57,072 nt of DNA from Acinetobacter tianfuensis (GTDB lineage: Bacteria; Pseudomonadota; Gammaproteobacteria; Pseudomonadales; Moraxellaceae). Both the position numbers and the translations under genes were made by a program. Below are positions 49,282 through 57,057 of this stretch, in pieces (position 1 is the stretch's first letter; each line of letters begins with the position of its first letter). A model generated the notes under the pieces. It saw only the letters and a list, made by a program, of their open reading frames with translations, had not been told where the DNA came from and made no database searches. The stretch is from the NCBI RefSeq assembly GCF_003611465.1, contig NZ_RAXV01000025.1, positions 1-57,072 on the forward strand, read 5' to 3'.

Positions 49282-49486
49282 ATGAGCACAATTCAGACGT
49301 TAAAAATTGAAAAAATTGAAGAATATCAAGAGTTAGTCAAAAATCATGGTATAGGGGCAGTACCAGGAATTTATAAAGCATTAAGTGAGATGCAGAAGGT
49401 GTGTCTACAGGTAATTCTAAGGCTATGCTTATGCTGGTTGGGCAGATGGTGTTGCAACAGGTGATGCTATTACTGGGCAGGCTGCA
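49282..49486 (+). pseudogene. Decayed start of a fourth island gene (at least two frameshifts)
   Basis: A GAGGA ribosome site and ATG at 49282 start a normal-looking reading frame (MSTIQTLKIEKIEEYQELVK.. to residue 37). After that, coherent protein-like sequence continues only in other frames: AEGVSTGNSKA in the second frame (49392-49424), then YAYAGWADGVATGDAITGQ in the third (from 49424). That second part is Gly/Ala-rich and regular, as expected of a once-functional protein. The nominal 60-codon ORF ends out of register. The remainder is replaced by a fragment of gene A at about 49487. I do not recognise the family. Confidence 0.6.
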
Positions 49487-49850
49487 TTATTGTTTTATTG
49501 CTGATGAAGTGGTGTATATCACCCAGTTGGATGCTTTTGGGCATTATCGCAAACATCCCTTACTCGGCACTATCTTTGGCGGTCGATTTCCTATTCATAT
49601 TTGGCCTAGGCCTTTGATGTGGGCTTTTGAATGGCATGACACCACAAAAGATTTAATTTTAAAACGTGGTGAACCTTTATTTTATTGCCATTTTGATCCA
49701 TCACGTTGAGTGAAGTTGATTCAAGCCGAGAAAACACCTGAGCTTTTGCAGTATATGGAACAGATTTCAGGTGTAGTGAATTATGTAAATCAGACTTTTT
49801 CGTTGTTTAGTGAGGTGGAAAGGGTAAGACCAGTAAAGCTTCTTAAGTAA
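49487..49850 (+). pseudogene. Degenerate partial copy of gene A
   Basis: From FIADEVVYITQLDAFG onwards the sequence follows the C-terminal half of gene A almost base for base, including GGRFPIHIWPRPLMWAFEW and LKRGEPLFYC. It differs by conservative codons, by loss of the three-residue GF/D stretch before DPSR, and by a TGA at about 49707 where gene A has a TCA serine codon. Beyond that stop the same frame continues, still matching gene A (QAEKTPELLQYMEQISGVVN), to TAA at 49848-49850. It has no start codon of its own beyond readthrough from the upstream fragment. Confidence 0.75.
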
Positions 49851-49872
49851 TTTAGAAATTAGAGGATTTTAA

Positions 49873-50562
49873 GTGAACTATTTAAAAATAGGAGTCTTTT
49901 TTATGAGTTTAATTGCTCTCGGGGGCTGTAAGCCTCAAGAAAAAGTACATATTCCGCAAGAGGAAGAAATTGTGGTTTGGAAACAAAATCCACAACTTAT
50001 TGTAAAAGCTAAACTTGGACCACGCCGAAAACATATACCAGATCAATTTGATTATGAGTTTTATAGACCCGCTCGAGAACATTATTTAGGGCAATTTCCC
50101 ATAAATTATGTTCCTGAAAAATTTCCAGTAATTACGCAAGAAGAAGCAGATAGTTTGCCGATGCCTGATTCGAATCGACAATTACAGTTTGATTTAAAAT
50201 TAAGCAATTCGGATTTTCAAGCAACGGATGGACCTTTACCTGATCATGATGATCATGTGAGGGTTCGAATTGAAGGTCTTACCATGGATATGCGCGCTGA
50301 GAATTTAGACACCTATAAGACCTTTTTAAAAAGAAAAGATTTTTTTAAGGAAAATTCAAAATTTGAAAAATATGGCCTGACTTGTTATCAGAGATTAGAA
50401 GCAGATTATTCCTTTAATTGTTATGGAAAATCTAAAGAACAGGATGTGACTGGTGTTTTATTAAGTGTAAAGACTTTAGATAGTTCAGTGGCATTCGAAA
50501 ATAAGATTATTCAAATTAGAGGTAATAGTTATGAGCCAAATAAATATGGGGGGTGTGGATAA
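49873..50562 (+). CDS. Gene C of the accessory island: lipoprotein, frame interrupted at a six-G run
   Basis: GTG start with GAGG about 8 bases upstream. The 229-residue product has a signal peptide ending in lipobox LGGC (Cys 19), so it is a lipoprotein. It is charged and mostly hydrophilic, with QLQFDLKLSNSDFQ, HVRVRIEGLTMDMRAEN and cysteine pairs around 175 and 189. It ends ..NKYGGCG at TAA 50560. Right after a six-G run at 50548-50553 another frame stays open to TAA 50663, encoding GVWIKWETNLKNWDRWKEID and a further amphipathic stretch; one extra G would join the two. The family is not recognised; immunity-type function is inferred from layout only. Confidence 0.65.
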   Translation: MNYLKIGVFFMSLIALGGCKPQEKVHIPQEEEIVVWKQNPQLIVKAKLGPRRKHIPDQFDYEFYRPAREHYLGQFPINYVPEKFPVITQEEADSLPMPDSNRQLQFDLKLSNSDFQATDGPLPDHDDHVRVRIEGLTMDMRAENLDTYKTFLKRKDFFKENSKFEKYGLTCYQRLEADYSFNCYGKSKEQDVTGVLLSVKTLDSSVAFENKIIQIRGNSYEPNKYGGCG

Positions 50563-50663
50563 AGTGGGAAACAAATTTAAAGAATTGGGATCGTTGGAAA
50601 GAAATAGATAGTGCAATTTGGCGATTATTAGATACATGGAATGCTGCGCCAACTAAACAATAA
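50548..50663 (+). other. Out-of-frame continuation of gene C behind a homopolymer G run
   Basis: The frame beginning GGG-GTG-TGG-ATA at 50550 reads about 37 codons with Trp-rich, amphipathic, coding-like content (WETNLKNWDRWKEID, AIWRLLDTWN) to TAA at 50661-50663. It follows gene C without a gap and has no start codon or ribosome site. It is best read as the true C-terminus of gene C after a one-base indel in the G6 tract. Confidence 0.65.
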
Positions 50664-50721
50664 TTTCAGATATAAAAAAGGAATAACAAAATCATGATCA
50701 CCTTGAATGAATCGCAAAAGA

Positions 50722-50766
50722 GTGAACTTAACGGACTTTTCATTTTTAAGTTCACGGGCTTTTTAT
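50722..50766 (+). terminator. Possible terminator at the end of the accessory island
   Basis: GTGAACTTA and TAAGTTCAC form a perfect 9-bp stem with a loop of about 16 bases, followed by GGGCTTTTTAT. The stretch from 50664 to 50879 otherwise contains no supported gene. Confidence 0.5.
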
Positions 50767-50879
50767 ATAGGGCAAACAATTGATATGACGAAAAAAATGG
50801 AACGCTATATTTTTAGCTAAAAATGGAAAAATTTAAAATAAAACAAAATGTTGTAATAATTATAAGAGGGAAAATAAAT

Positions 50880-51060
50880 AGCTCCGAAGATGCCGCTGCA
50901 TGTCATTACCCTGAACCCGAAGAAGTTCAAGGTGGACGCGACGCATACTTGCTGGGTTTCCTGCACGAAGGCAGGCATACACTCTAAATATGCAGAACAC
51001 AATCCGGAGATTTAAGTATCGGCAGGGATATAGACGCGCTGGCGAACACCTCAGAGTTAA
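50880..51060 (-). ncRNA. ssrS: 6S RNA
   Basis: 6S RNA binds sigma70-RNA polymerase in stationary phase. On the minus strand the interval starts TTAACTCTGAGGTGTTCGCC and includes ..CCCTGCCGATA.. near the 5' side. Near the 3' end it has CCACCTTGAACTTCTTCGGGTTCAGGGT and GCAGCGGCATCTTCGGAG. These match the E. coli 6S landmarks (CTCTGAGATGTTCG, CCACCTTGAACC..GGTTCAAGGGTTA, CGGCATCTCGGAG) in order and spacing. CTCTGAGGTG pairs with CATCTTCGGAG to close the molecule, with one bulge. It lies downstream of zapA on the same strand, the classic zapA-ssrS arrangement. The ends are estimated to within a few bases. Confidence 0.9.
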
Positions 51061-51159
51061 ACCAAGTATAGCGGATTAGCAGTATATGGCAAAGTATTTG
51101 GCGTTTATAACTGTAAAGTGATGTTTAATTGGCTATGCTTTAGGCAAAAAAAATCTTGC

Positions 51160-51447
51160 CTATTCAGCAAGATCTTCGACTTCTTCAAGAATAGCCTGCA
51201 GCAGCCGTTCACAATGTTCATACTCTTGCAGGCTTTTATTCATATTCAGCACTTCTTGCATGAGTTCAAGCGCAACCATAATAATCAGCTTGCTTGGCTC
51301 CATACGCGGGGCTTTACGGCGAAATTCATCATATCTGTCGTTAAGCAGCTGGGCCGCGCGTTCAAGCTCTGGCTGTTTTTCAAGTGTCGTGGCTAAACGG
51401 AAGTTATGGCCTAAAACTTTTAAATCTACTGGAATTGGTTCGCTCAT
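51160..51447 (-). CDS. zapA: Cell division protein ZapA
   Basis: ZapA binds and bundles FtsZ at the division ring. The 95-residue product has the N-terminal PIPVDLKVLGHNFRLATT strand region, ERAAQLLNDRYDEFRRK and LIIMVALELMQEVLNMNKSL, a long C-terminal coiled coil typical of ZapA tetramers. It starts 3 bases after the stop of the upstream coiled-coil gene, so they form one operon, and is followed by 6S RNA. Confidence 0.93.
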   Translation of the reverse strand: MSEPIPVDLKVLGHNFRLATTLEKQPELERAAQLLNDRYDEFRRKAPRMEPSKLIIMVALELMQEVLNMNKSLQEYEHCERLLQAILEEVEDLAE

Positions 51448-51449
51448 GC

Positions 51450-52001
51450 TTAAACTTCCTCATTGGCGTCAGCAGGATGTTCCAGCTGCTGAATCTCTTG
51501 TGCATGATGATCTTGTGCCGTACCTAAAACAGACAAGCGCTGAATAATTGCTTCGACTTTGGCTTTGGCATGTTCATTTTTTTGCAGCAGGCGCTCTCGT
51601 TCTTTTTCTAAGCTTTGAATATTTGTCTGTGCCTGACGCTGCTCGTTTTGCAGTTTTTCTTTCATTAAACGCAATTCGTTACGTTCAGCTAAAATTTCCT
51701 GAAAACGGTTTTTTAAATCTGTACAGCTTTTTTCCAAGCGGCTATAGCGGTCAGCTAAAGCGGTTGCGTCATTATTCAGCTGTTGAAATTGCGTACGGGA
51801 CTCAGCCAGCTGCTCAGTCAGCGTTTCAATTTCTTCTTGTTTTTTGGTAATAATGCCATTTTTTTGGACAATTTGAGTGTGATGCTGTTCGTTGGCAGCA
51901 TTCTTGTCTTCAGCTAAAGCATCATTCTCTGATTCATAGTGCGCTAGGCGTGTTTTTAAAACACCTATATGCGCTTGCAGACGCTGTAATTCTTCTAACA
52001 T
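51450..52001 (-). CDS. Coiled-coil protein upstream of zapA (ZapB-like / TIGR02449-like)
   Basis: A 183-residue protein that is almost entirely a coiled coil, with heptads of Leu/Ile from about residue 5 to 165 (MLEELQRLQAHIGVLKTRLA .. KSCTDLKNRFQEILAERNEL). It has no signal or membrane segment. The position directly before zapA matches the short TIGR02449/ZapB-type coiled-coil proteins of other gammaproteobacteria, but this one is much longer. A role in division-ring organisation is inference from context. The frame opens at 52106, but that overlaps the divergent ygfB start; the ATG at 52001 is used, with a weak ribosome site. Confidence 0.72.
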   Translation of the reverse strand: MLEELQRLQAHIGVLKTRLAHYESENDALAEDKNAANEQHHTQIVQKNGIITKKQEEIETLTEQLAESRTQFQQLNNDATALADRYSRLEKSCTDLKNRFQEILAERNELRLMKEKLQNEQRQAQTNIQSLEKERERLLQKNEHAKAKVEAIIQRLSVLGTAQDHHAQEIQQLEHPADANEEV

Positions 52002-52065
52002 ATCGTGGTCGCACAGTATTGCAAACAAAGGTAATATATAAGAAGTATAGAGATTGGATAAGCGA

Positions 52066-52695
52066 ATGCAAGACGATATTTCAGGTTGGTCGGAATGGGA
52101 CCGCAATTTTAATGCAATTGAAGAGATTTCAAGCCCAAGTGAGTTACATGGCTTGCTTACAGGTATAGTTTGTGTTTCTCAAGCGCCTACGCGTGATGAG
52201 TGGGAACAAATTTTATCTACGCTTGAGGTGGTCGAAATTGACCCGCAGGCGCTGGAAATTTTATCCGATGAATCGGAAGACATTGCGCACTCTTTGTCAG
52301 AAGATGAGCTGGACTATTTGCCGCTGCTGCCAGATGACAGCCATAGCTTGGCTGAGCGTGTACAGGCGCTTGCAGACTGGTGTACAGGTGTTGTGCTTGG
52401 GTTTGGTTTGGCTGCTGGCCATTTACGTGCAGAAGAGCAAGAGCTGATTGAGCATTTGCAGGATGTCGCAGCTGTTGAATTTGATGAATCAGATAATGAT
52501 GAAGAAGGTGAGGAAAGCTATCAGGAGCTGTATGAGTTTGTTCGTCTGATTCCTGTCAGCCTATCTATGGGCCGTACCAAAGTTGCTGTTTCTGAAACGC
52601 CTTTATTGCGCTTATATGTAGGCAATGGTGAAGCGAAGCAAAAATCAGACGCCGCAAGTGTTGTCGAAATGTTTACGCCAAACCGTCCAAGCTGA
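52066..52695 (+). CDS. ygfB: UPF0149 family protein YgfB
   Basis: A 209-residue acidic protein of the YgfB/UPF0149 family. It has SSPSELHGLLTGIVCVSQAP at the N-terminus, LPDDSHSLAERVQALADWCTGVVLGFGLA in the middle and SYQELYEFVRLIPVSLSM at the end, all characteristic. In Pseudomonas a YgfB protein affects AmpC beta-lactamase expression; whether that holds here is unknown. The ATG at 52066 has GGAT about 7 bases upstream; the frame opens at TTG 52054. It is divergent from the zapA operon and followed by pepP, as in many gammaproteobacteria. Confidence 0.9.
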   Translation: MQDDISGWSEWDRNFNAIEEISSPSELHGLLTGIVCVSQAPTRDEWEQILSTLEVVEIDPQALEILSDESEDIAHSLSEDELDYLPLLPDDSHSLAERVQALADWCTGVVLGFGLAAGHLRAEEQELIEHLQDVAAVEFDESDNDEEGEESYQELYEFVRLIPVSLSMGRTKVAVSETPLLRLYVGNGEAKQKSDAASVVEMFTPNRPS

Positions 52696-52835
52696 TCCTG
52701 CATTAAGCTTTGAAAAATAGGGTCTGATGGCAAAGAAGTTTGTATATTCTGCACCTGCTGCAAATATGCTCATGCTTGCCAAAAGGCCCTTACTGTATCA
52801 GCAAGATTTAAATAAGTGAGATAAGAAGTAATCAA

Positions 52836-54161
52836 ATGAAGAAATTGACTCAAGCCGATTTTCAAGAACGCAGAGCTATACTCGCAGGTGAAATGGGTTT
52901 ACGCAGTATTGCAATTATTGCTACGAGTAAAGAAGTGATGCGTAACCGCGATGCAGACTTTAAGTTTCGTGCGGACAGCAGTTTCTTTTATTTGACAGGC
53001 TTTGCGGAACCGGAGGCGGTTGCGGTTATTGAAACCTTTGACACAGAAGAAGAAGGCTACAGCTATAGCTTATTCTGCCGCGAGCGTAACCGTGAAATGG
53101 AAATTTGGAATGGCTACCGTGCAGGTATAGATGGCGCAGTTGATGATTATGAAGCAGATGAGGCATTTGCTATTGATTTGCTGGATGATGAAATTCTAGA
53201 AAAACTGCAGAATAAAGAGAAACTGTTTTACCGCATAGGTCAGCAGGCAGATTTTGATGCCCGAGTGGCGCAGTGGATTGCGAAAGCAAATGCAGAATCA
53301 CGCCGCGGCACAACTGCACCTGCACAAGTGATTCAGCTGGACCGTATTTTAGATGAAATGCGTTTGCATAAATCTGCAGAAGAAATTGGGCTGATGCAAA
53401 TTGCTTCTGATATTTCAGCGGAAGCGCATACCCGTGCGATGCAAGCTGTACAGCCGGGTATGATGGAATACGCGCTGGAAGCAGAGCTGAATTATGTTTT
53501 TGGCAAAAATGGCTGTGTACCGTCATATAACAGTATTGTGGGCGGCGGTGAAAATGGCTGCATTCTGCATTATGTGGAAAATAATAAAGAATTAAAAGAC
53601 GGCGACTTGGTGCTGATTGATGCGGCATGTGAATATCAGCTTTATGCCTCAGACATTACCCGTACGTTCCCAGTAAATGGCAAATTCAGTCCAGAGCAAA
53701 AGGCGCTGTATAACGTGGTGCTGGATGCGCAAATAGCGGCGATTGATGCTGTTCGCATTGGCAACTCATATAAAGAACCGCATAACGTTGCAGTACGTAT
53801 TTTGGTGCAGGGTCTGTTGGATTTGGGCTTGATGCAGGGTGATATTGAGGAAATTATTCAAAAAGAAACTTTCCGTCAGTTCTATATGCACGGTACTGGT
53901 CACTGGCTGGGTATGGATGTGCATGATGTTGGTTCTTACAAGCAAGACGGTGACTGGCGTGCCTATGAAGAAGGCATGGTCGTGACAGTTGAGCCGGGTC
54001 TGTATATTGCGCCAGATGATGAAACTGTAGATGAGAAATGGCGCGGTATAGGTATTCGAATTGAAGATGATATTGCGGTGACTAAGAATGGCCCGCTGAA
54101 TTTAACCTCTAAAGTTGTGAAAACTGTAGAAGATATTGAAGCGTTAATGGCGAAAGCATAA
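52836..54161 (+). CDS. pepP: Xaa-Pro aminopeptidase P
   Basis: PepP removes the N-terminal residue before proline. The 441-residue protein has the N-terminal AMP domain (RADSSFFYLTGFAEPEAV) and a pita-bread metallopeptidase domain. All five dimanganese ligands are in place: D262 (LIDAACEY), D273 (SDITRTFPV), H356 (MHGTGHWLGMDVHDVG), E386 (VEPGLYI) and E410 (GIRIEDD). These numbers are within four residues of the E. coli ligands. The ygfB-pepP pair is preserved, but ubiH and its partner, which often follow, lie 48 kb away. Confidence 0.95.
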   Translation: MKKLTQADFQERRAILAGEMGLRSIAIIATSKEVMRNRDADFKFRADSSFFYLTGFAEPEAVAVIETFDTEEEGYSYSLFCRERNREMEIWNGYRAGIDGAVDDYEADEAFAIDLLDDEILEKLQNKEKLFYRIGQQADFDARVAQWIAKANAESRRGTTAPAQVIQLDRILDEMRLHKSAEEIGLMQIASDISAEAHTRAMQAVQPGMMEYALEAELNYVFGKNGCVPSYNSIVGGGENGCILHYVENNKELKDGDLVLIDAACEYQLYASDITRTFPVNGKFSPEQKALYNVVLDAQIAAIDAVRIGNSYKEPHNVAVRILVQGLLDLGLMQGDIEEIIQKETFRQFYMHGTGHWLGMDVHDVGSYKQDGDWRAYEEGMVVTVEPGLYIAPDDETVDEKWRGIGIRIEDDIAVTKNGPLNLTSKVVKTVEDIEALMAKA

Positions 54162-54175
54162 GTTATATCAACTTG

Positions 54176-54207
54176 AAAAAGCCCGATCAGTTGATCGGGC
54201 TTTTTTT
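54176..54207 (+). terminator. Intrinsic terminator after pepP
   Basis: GCCCGATCA/TGATCGGGC with a two-base loop, preceded by five A and followed by seven T. Confidence 0.9.
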
Positions 54208-54312
54208 GTCCTATTTTTAAGTGCGGATATTACATAGGCGGATTTACACTTTTTAAGTGCTGTTTTCAGCCTTGTGTTAAGTTGTAGAAGAGCCTCTTTT
54301 TAAGATAAGAAA

Positions 54313-54816
54313 ATGTCAGATTTTGAAATTAAAATTTTAGATGCAAATGATGCTGCAGATTTTAGGAGTATCAGGCTTTCAGCTTTAGCAAAAGCGCCCG
54401 CAATGTTTGGGTCTTCCTATGCATTGGAGGCAGCCAAGCCTTTGAGCTTCTTTGAATCTTGTTTAGCTAATGCCAAAGTATTTGCAGCATTTCAGGGTCA
54501 AAAAATTATAGGGTTGGCCGTATTTAGCCAAGAACAGAGCACAAAGCTTTCTCACAAAGCACAGCTTAGCAGTGTGTTTGTAGAGCCTGAATACCAGCAG
54601 CAAGGTGTTGCGGGTCAATTGCTCCAAGCTGTTATAAACTACAGCAAAATGCATGTGGAGCAAATTTTACTGACCGTCGCAGCTGATAACGCACCGGCTG
54701 TCCATCTATATAAAAACTTCGGTTTTCAGCTTTATGGAATCGAGGCTAAGGCTTTAAAAGATACAGATCGATATATTGATGAAATTTTAATGAAGCTTTT
54801 TTTGGCCCGAATTTGA
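54313..54816 (+). CDS. GNAT-family N-acetyltransferase
   Basis: This is a 167-residue acetyl-CoA-dependent acyltransferase. It has FRSIRLSALAKAPAMFGSSYALEA at the start and the acetyl-CoA site SSVFVEPEYQQQGVAGQLLQAVI (Q/RxxGxA/G motif at about 96-102). Then VAADNAPAVHLYKNFGFQLYG closes the GNAT fold. The acceptor is unknown. It is a single gene, converging on the CatB-like gene. Confidence 0.88.
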   Translation: MSDFEIKILDANDAADFRSIRLSALAKAPAMFGSSYALEAAKPLSFFESCLANAKVFAAFQGQKIIGLAVFSQEQSTKLSHKAQLSSVFVEPEYQQQGVAGQLLQAVINYSKMHVEQILLTVAADNAPAVHLYKNFGFQLYGIEAKALKDTDRYIDEILMKLFLARI

Positions 54817-54818
54817 GT

Positions 54819-55436
54819 TTATTGTCCAAAATGTTTAATTAATGCCTGAACATTATCCGTCTGCAATTGTTCGCGCATTTTTAAAAACTGCTTTTCATCT
54901 AGGTCATAAAGTTTAAGTGAAAGCAGTTTTTCAATATCTTTTTCAGAAAAGCGGTATTGAATAATCTTGGCAGGCACTCCGCCTACCACAGCATAAGGCG
55001 GCACGTCTTTGGTTACGACCGCACCTGTAGCCACTACAGCGCCTTCACCTAAGGTCACGCCTTGCATAATCATGGCGCGTGAGCCAATCCAGCAGCCATT
55101 GCCAATAACAGTATCACCAGCAGGGACAAAACTGCGGGTATCGAAAGGAAAGGCTGAAATCCAATCAGTACGGTGCAATTGGTTGCCGCCCATCATAATC
55201 ACGCATTCTGCGCCAAAACAGACGAAATTGCCGATATGCAGCTGATCAATCGGTTTATCTGCAGTTGAAGGCTTGTCATGTAAATAACGCACTACGCAAC
55301 GCTCAAAACCTTGATCCCAGTATGCTGAATAATAAGAATAATTTCCTTTAATGTGAATATTGGGGTTTTTCACAGTTTTGGAAATAAATTCAAATTCACA
55401 CCAGTGTTTTACAGGCGAGTTGATGGAATCAGTCAT
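54819..55436 (-). CDS. CatB-like xenobiotic acetyltransferase (left-handed beta-helix)
   Basis: This 205-residue protein has hexapeptide repeats ([53 protein letters not shown]) and the catalytic-His loop [17 protein letters not shown]. It then has [18 protein letters not shown], as in CatB/Vat and related XAT proteins. Such enzymes acetylate chloramphenicol, streptogramins or unknown small molecules; the true acceptor here cannot be predicted, and no resistance role should be assumed. ATG at 55436 is used; the frame extends to 55457. It sits in a small cluster of modifying enzymes. Confidence 0.85.
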   Translation of the reverse strand: MTDSINSPVKHWCEFEFISKTVKNPNIHIKGNYSYYSAYWDQGFERCVVRYLHDKPSTADKPIDQLHIGNFVCFGAECVIMMGGNQLHRTDWISAFPFDTRSFVPAGDTVIGNGCWIGSRAMIMQGVTLGEGAVVATGAVVTKDVPPYAVVGGVPAKIIQYRFSEKDIEKLLSLKLYDLDEKQFLKMREQLQTDNVQALIKHFGQ

Positions 55437-55507
55437 AGATTTAAAGCATAGATGCAAAGGGAAAGAGTAAGGTTATTCTATATGAGCAAGCAGTAAAAAT
55501 TAAGTAA

Positions 55508-55540
55508 AATAGCCTAAGCAGTATAGAAAACTAGGCTATT
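55508..55540 (-). terminator. Hairpin downstream of the methyltransferase gene
   Basis: AATAGCCTA and TAGGCTATT are perfect arms with a 15-base loop. On the minus strand a short T run follows. It is a probable terminator. Confidence 0.55.
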
Positions 55541-55562
55541 CTTGAAATAGAACATAGGAAAT

Positions 55563-56447
55563 TTAAAGTAATTTTAAATGAATCAAATGTGAGCCATGTG
55601 TATGACGAATATGGTCAGGGCGGTGGCTAAAATAGCGTTCTGTAATATCCACACCAGATAAATCTTCTAGTACGTCATAACCCATTTTTTCGACTTGTTG
55701 ATGTAAATCTTGCGATGCAAAAGCACCAATCAAAGGTTCTTTCAAAAACTTGGTAAAATGCGTCAAAGCAAATGCACCAAAGCGTTCAATACCGTGTAAT
55801 TCTTTATAATCAATCGAATAGTCCATCACCACTTCACTGTTTTGACCTGCAATCGACGCAATGTTTTGTAAAGTCGCTAAAGTGGTTTGAGGTGTTAAAT
55901 AATGTGTTGTGCCTAACCAAGAAAAAAATGCGGGATGGTTAGAATCAAATCCACTGCGTTGTAAGGCATCGGACAGTTTTTCTTTTTCAAAATCAATGCT
56001 GACAAATTCCACATTGGCAGGGAGTTGCTTTGATTTAGATACTTTCTTTAATTTTTCAATTTTGGTTTTTTGTGTATCAGGATGATCAACTTCAAATATT
56101 TTTAACTGTGGATATTGATTTGCTAAACGCAAAACAAAAGAATCCAATCCTGCACCAACGATAACATATTGTTGAATCTTATGATTTTCAATGGCTTGTT
56201 GTAAGAGGTCTTCGGTATAACGCGAACGCCCAACCACTTGCCCAGTGAGTTTACCTAAAGTTTTGTTCAACACATCTGAGTTAAGTGTTTTACGAAATAA
56301 TGTGTTATTTAACAATAAACGCCAACGTGCATTGGTCATGTCAAAGGCGTAGGAATCTGAAAATACAGGATTACTGGCATTGAGATGATGATTGGCTCGT
56401 AAGGCTGCTGCGGCTTCTGCTGTACGGCTGACACGTCCTGCTTTCAT
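55563..56447 (-). CDS. SAM-dependent methyltransferase, TIGR00027 (UPF0677/LCM-like) family
   Basis: This 294-residue protein is related to leucine carboxyl methyltransferase. The start KAGRVSRTAEAAAALRA is the TIGR00027 signature. QQYVIVGAGLDSFVLRLA is the SAM-binding motif I, LKIFEVDHPDTQKTK motif post-I with the acidic residue, and FSWLGTTHYLTP the next conserved block. These enzymes methylate small molecules or are of unknown substrate. ATG at 56447 has GGAAA upstream; the frame opens at 56480. More AT-rich than the core genes. Confidence 0.87.
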   Translation of the reverse strand: MKAGRVSRTAEAAAALRANHHLNASNPVFSDSYAFDMTNARWRLLLNNTLFRKTLNSDVLNKTLGKLTGQVVGRSRYTEDLLQQAIENHKIQQYVIVGAGLDSFVLRLANQYPQLKIFEVDHPDTQKTKIEKLKKVSKSKQLPANVEFVSIDFEKEKLSDALQRSGFDSNHPAFFSWLGTTHYLTPQTTLATLQNIASIAGQNSEVVMDYSIDYKELHGIERFGAFALTHFTKFLKEPLIGAFASQDLHQQVEKMGYDVLEDLSGVDITERYFSHRPDHIRHTHGSHLIHLKLL

Positions 56448-56580
56448 AATATTTCCATGACACTTTTTATTTTCTAACACTTTAAAGGAAACTGGAAAAT
56501 TAACAATGATGATTTAAACCGAGATGATTGGATCATATTGCGAGTTGAATGTTTTGAATCGGCTGTATCATGAATTTGAA

Positions 56581-57057
56581 TCAGTTCAATTTATCATCCC
56601 AAATACCATATTTTGGACCATAAAGTTCTATGTATCGACTTTCGTAAATGTATCCATTGGTAGATTGGCAATAATAGATGGCATCGGAGGCTGGAACACT
56701 TTTACAAACTTTGTTTTCGCATTTAGATACCATATATTTATAACGTTTTTGGGTACTTTCGCACTGATGTTGTTCTAAATAAGTTTCAAAGTTTCGGCTG
56801 GTTAATGATGACATTTGTGCCCACAATCCTGAAAATAATATGGGAGCAACAAAAGCAAAAGACGATATGATACTTGTGGAAACATCATCAGGTCTCTTTT
56901 TATTTTGACTATAAAAAAAGATGCTATATGCACAAAAACAAAGAAATAGCCCAATGCCGAAAGTGATGATGCCTTCTTTAAGAACAGTGAAATAGAATGC
57001 TGTTGGAAGGAGCAAACAAAGCAAAAATGTTGAATTAAAAAATGATTTAAGTTTCAT
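56581..57057 (-). CDS. Hypothetical membrane protein
   Basis: A 158-residue protein with three N-terminal hydrophobic helices (about residues 7-24, 28-48 and 62-78). A hydrophilic C-terminal half follows, with five cysteines (ECESTQKRY..CENKVCKS..YYCQ), suggesting an extracytoplasmic, disulfide-bonded domain. No family is recognised. Its start lies 15 bases before the window end, so upstream signals are partly cut off. Confidence 0.65.
   Translation of the reverse strand: MKLKSFFNSTFLLCLLLPTAFYFTVLKEGIITFGIGLFLCFCAYSIFFYSQNKKRPDDVSTSIISSFAFVAPILFSGLWAQMSSLTSRNFETYLEQHQCESTQKRYKYMVSKCENKVCKSVPASDAIYYCQSTNGYIYESRYIELYGPKYGIWDDKLN

Noticed and set aside
50694..50783. A 29-codon ORF with an AAGGA-like site before it
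   Set aside because: Too short, and the hairpin 50722-50755 lies inside it; it is more likely a transcript end.
50823..50987. A 54-codon plus-strand ORF, and an antisense ORF at 50817-51002
   Set aside because: The interval is 6S RNA on the minus strand; the plus-strand ORF has no ribosome site and its base composition changes abruptly at the RNA border.
54819..55436. Calling the CatB-like protein a chloramphenicol resistance gene
   Set aside because: The hexapeptide family has many substrates; sequence alone does not show that it acts on chloramphenicol.
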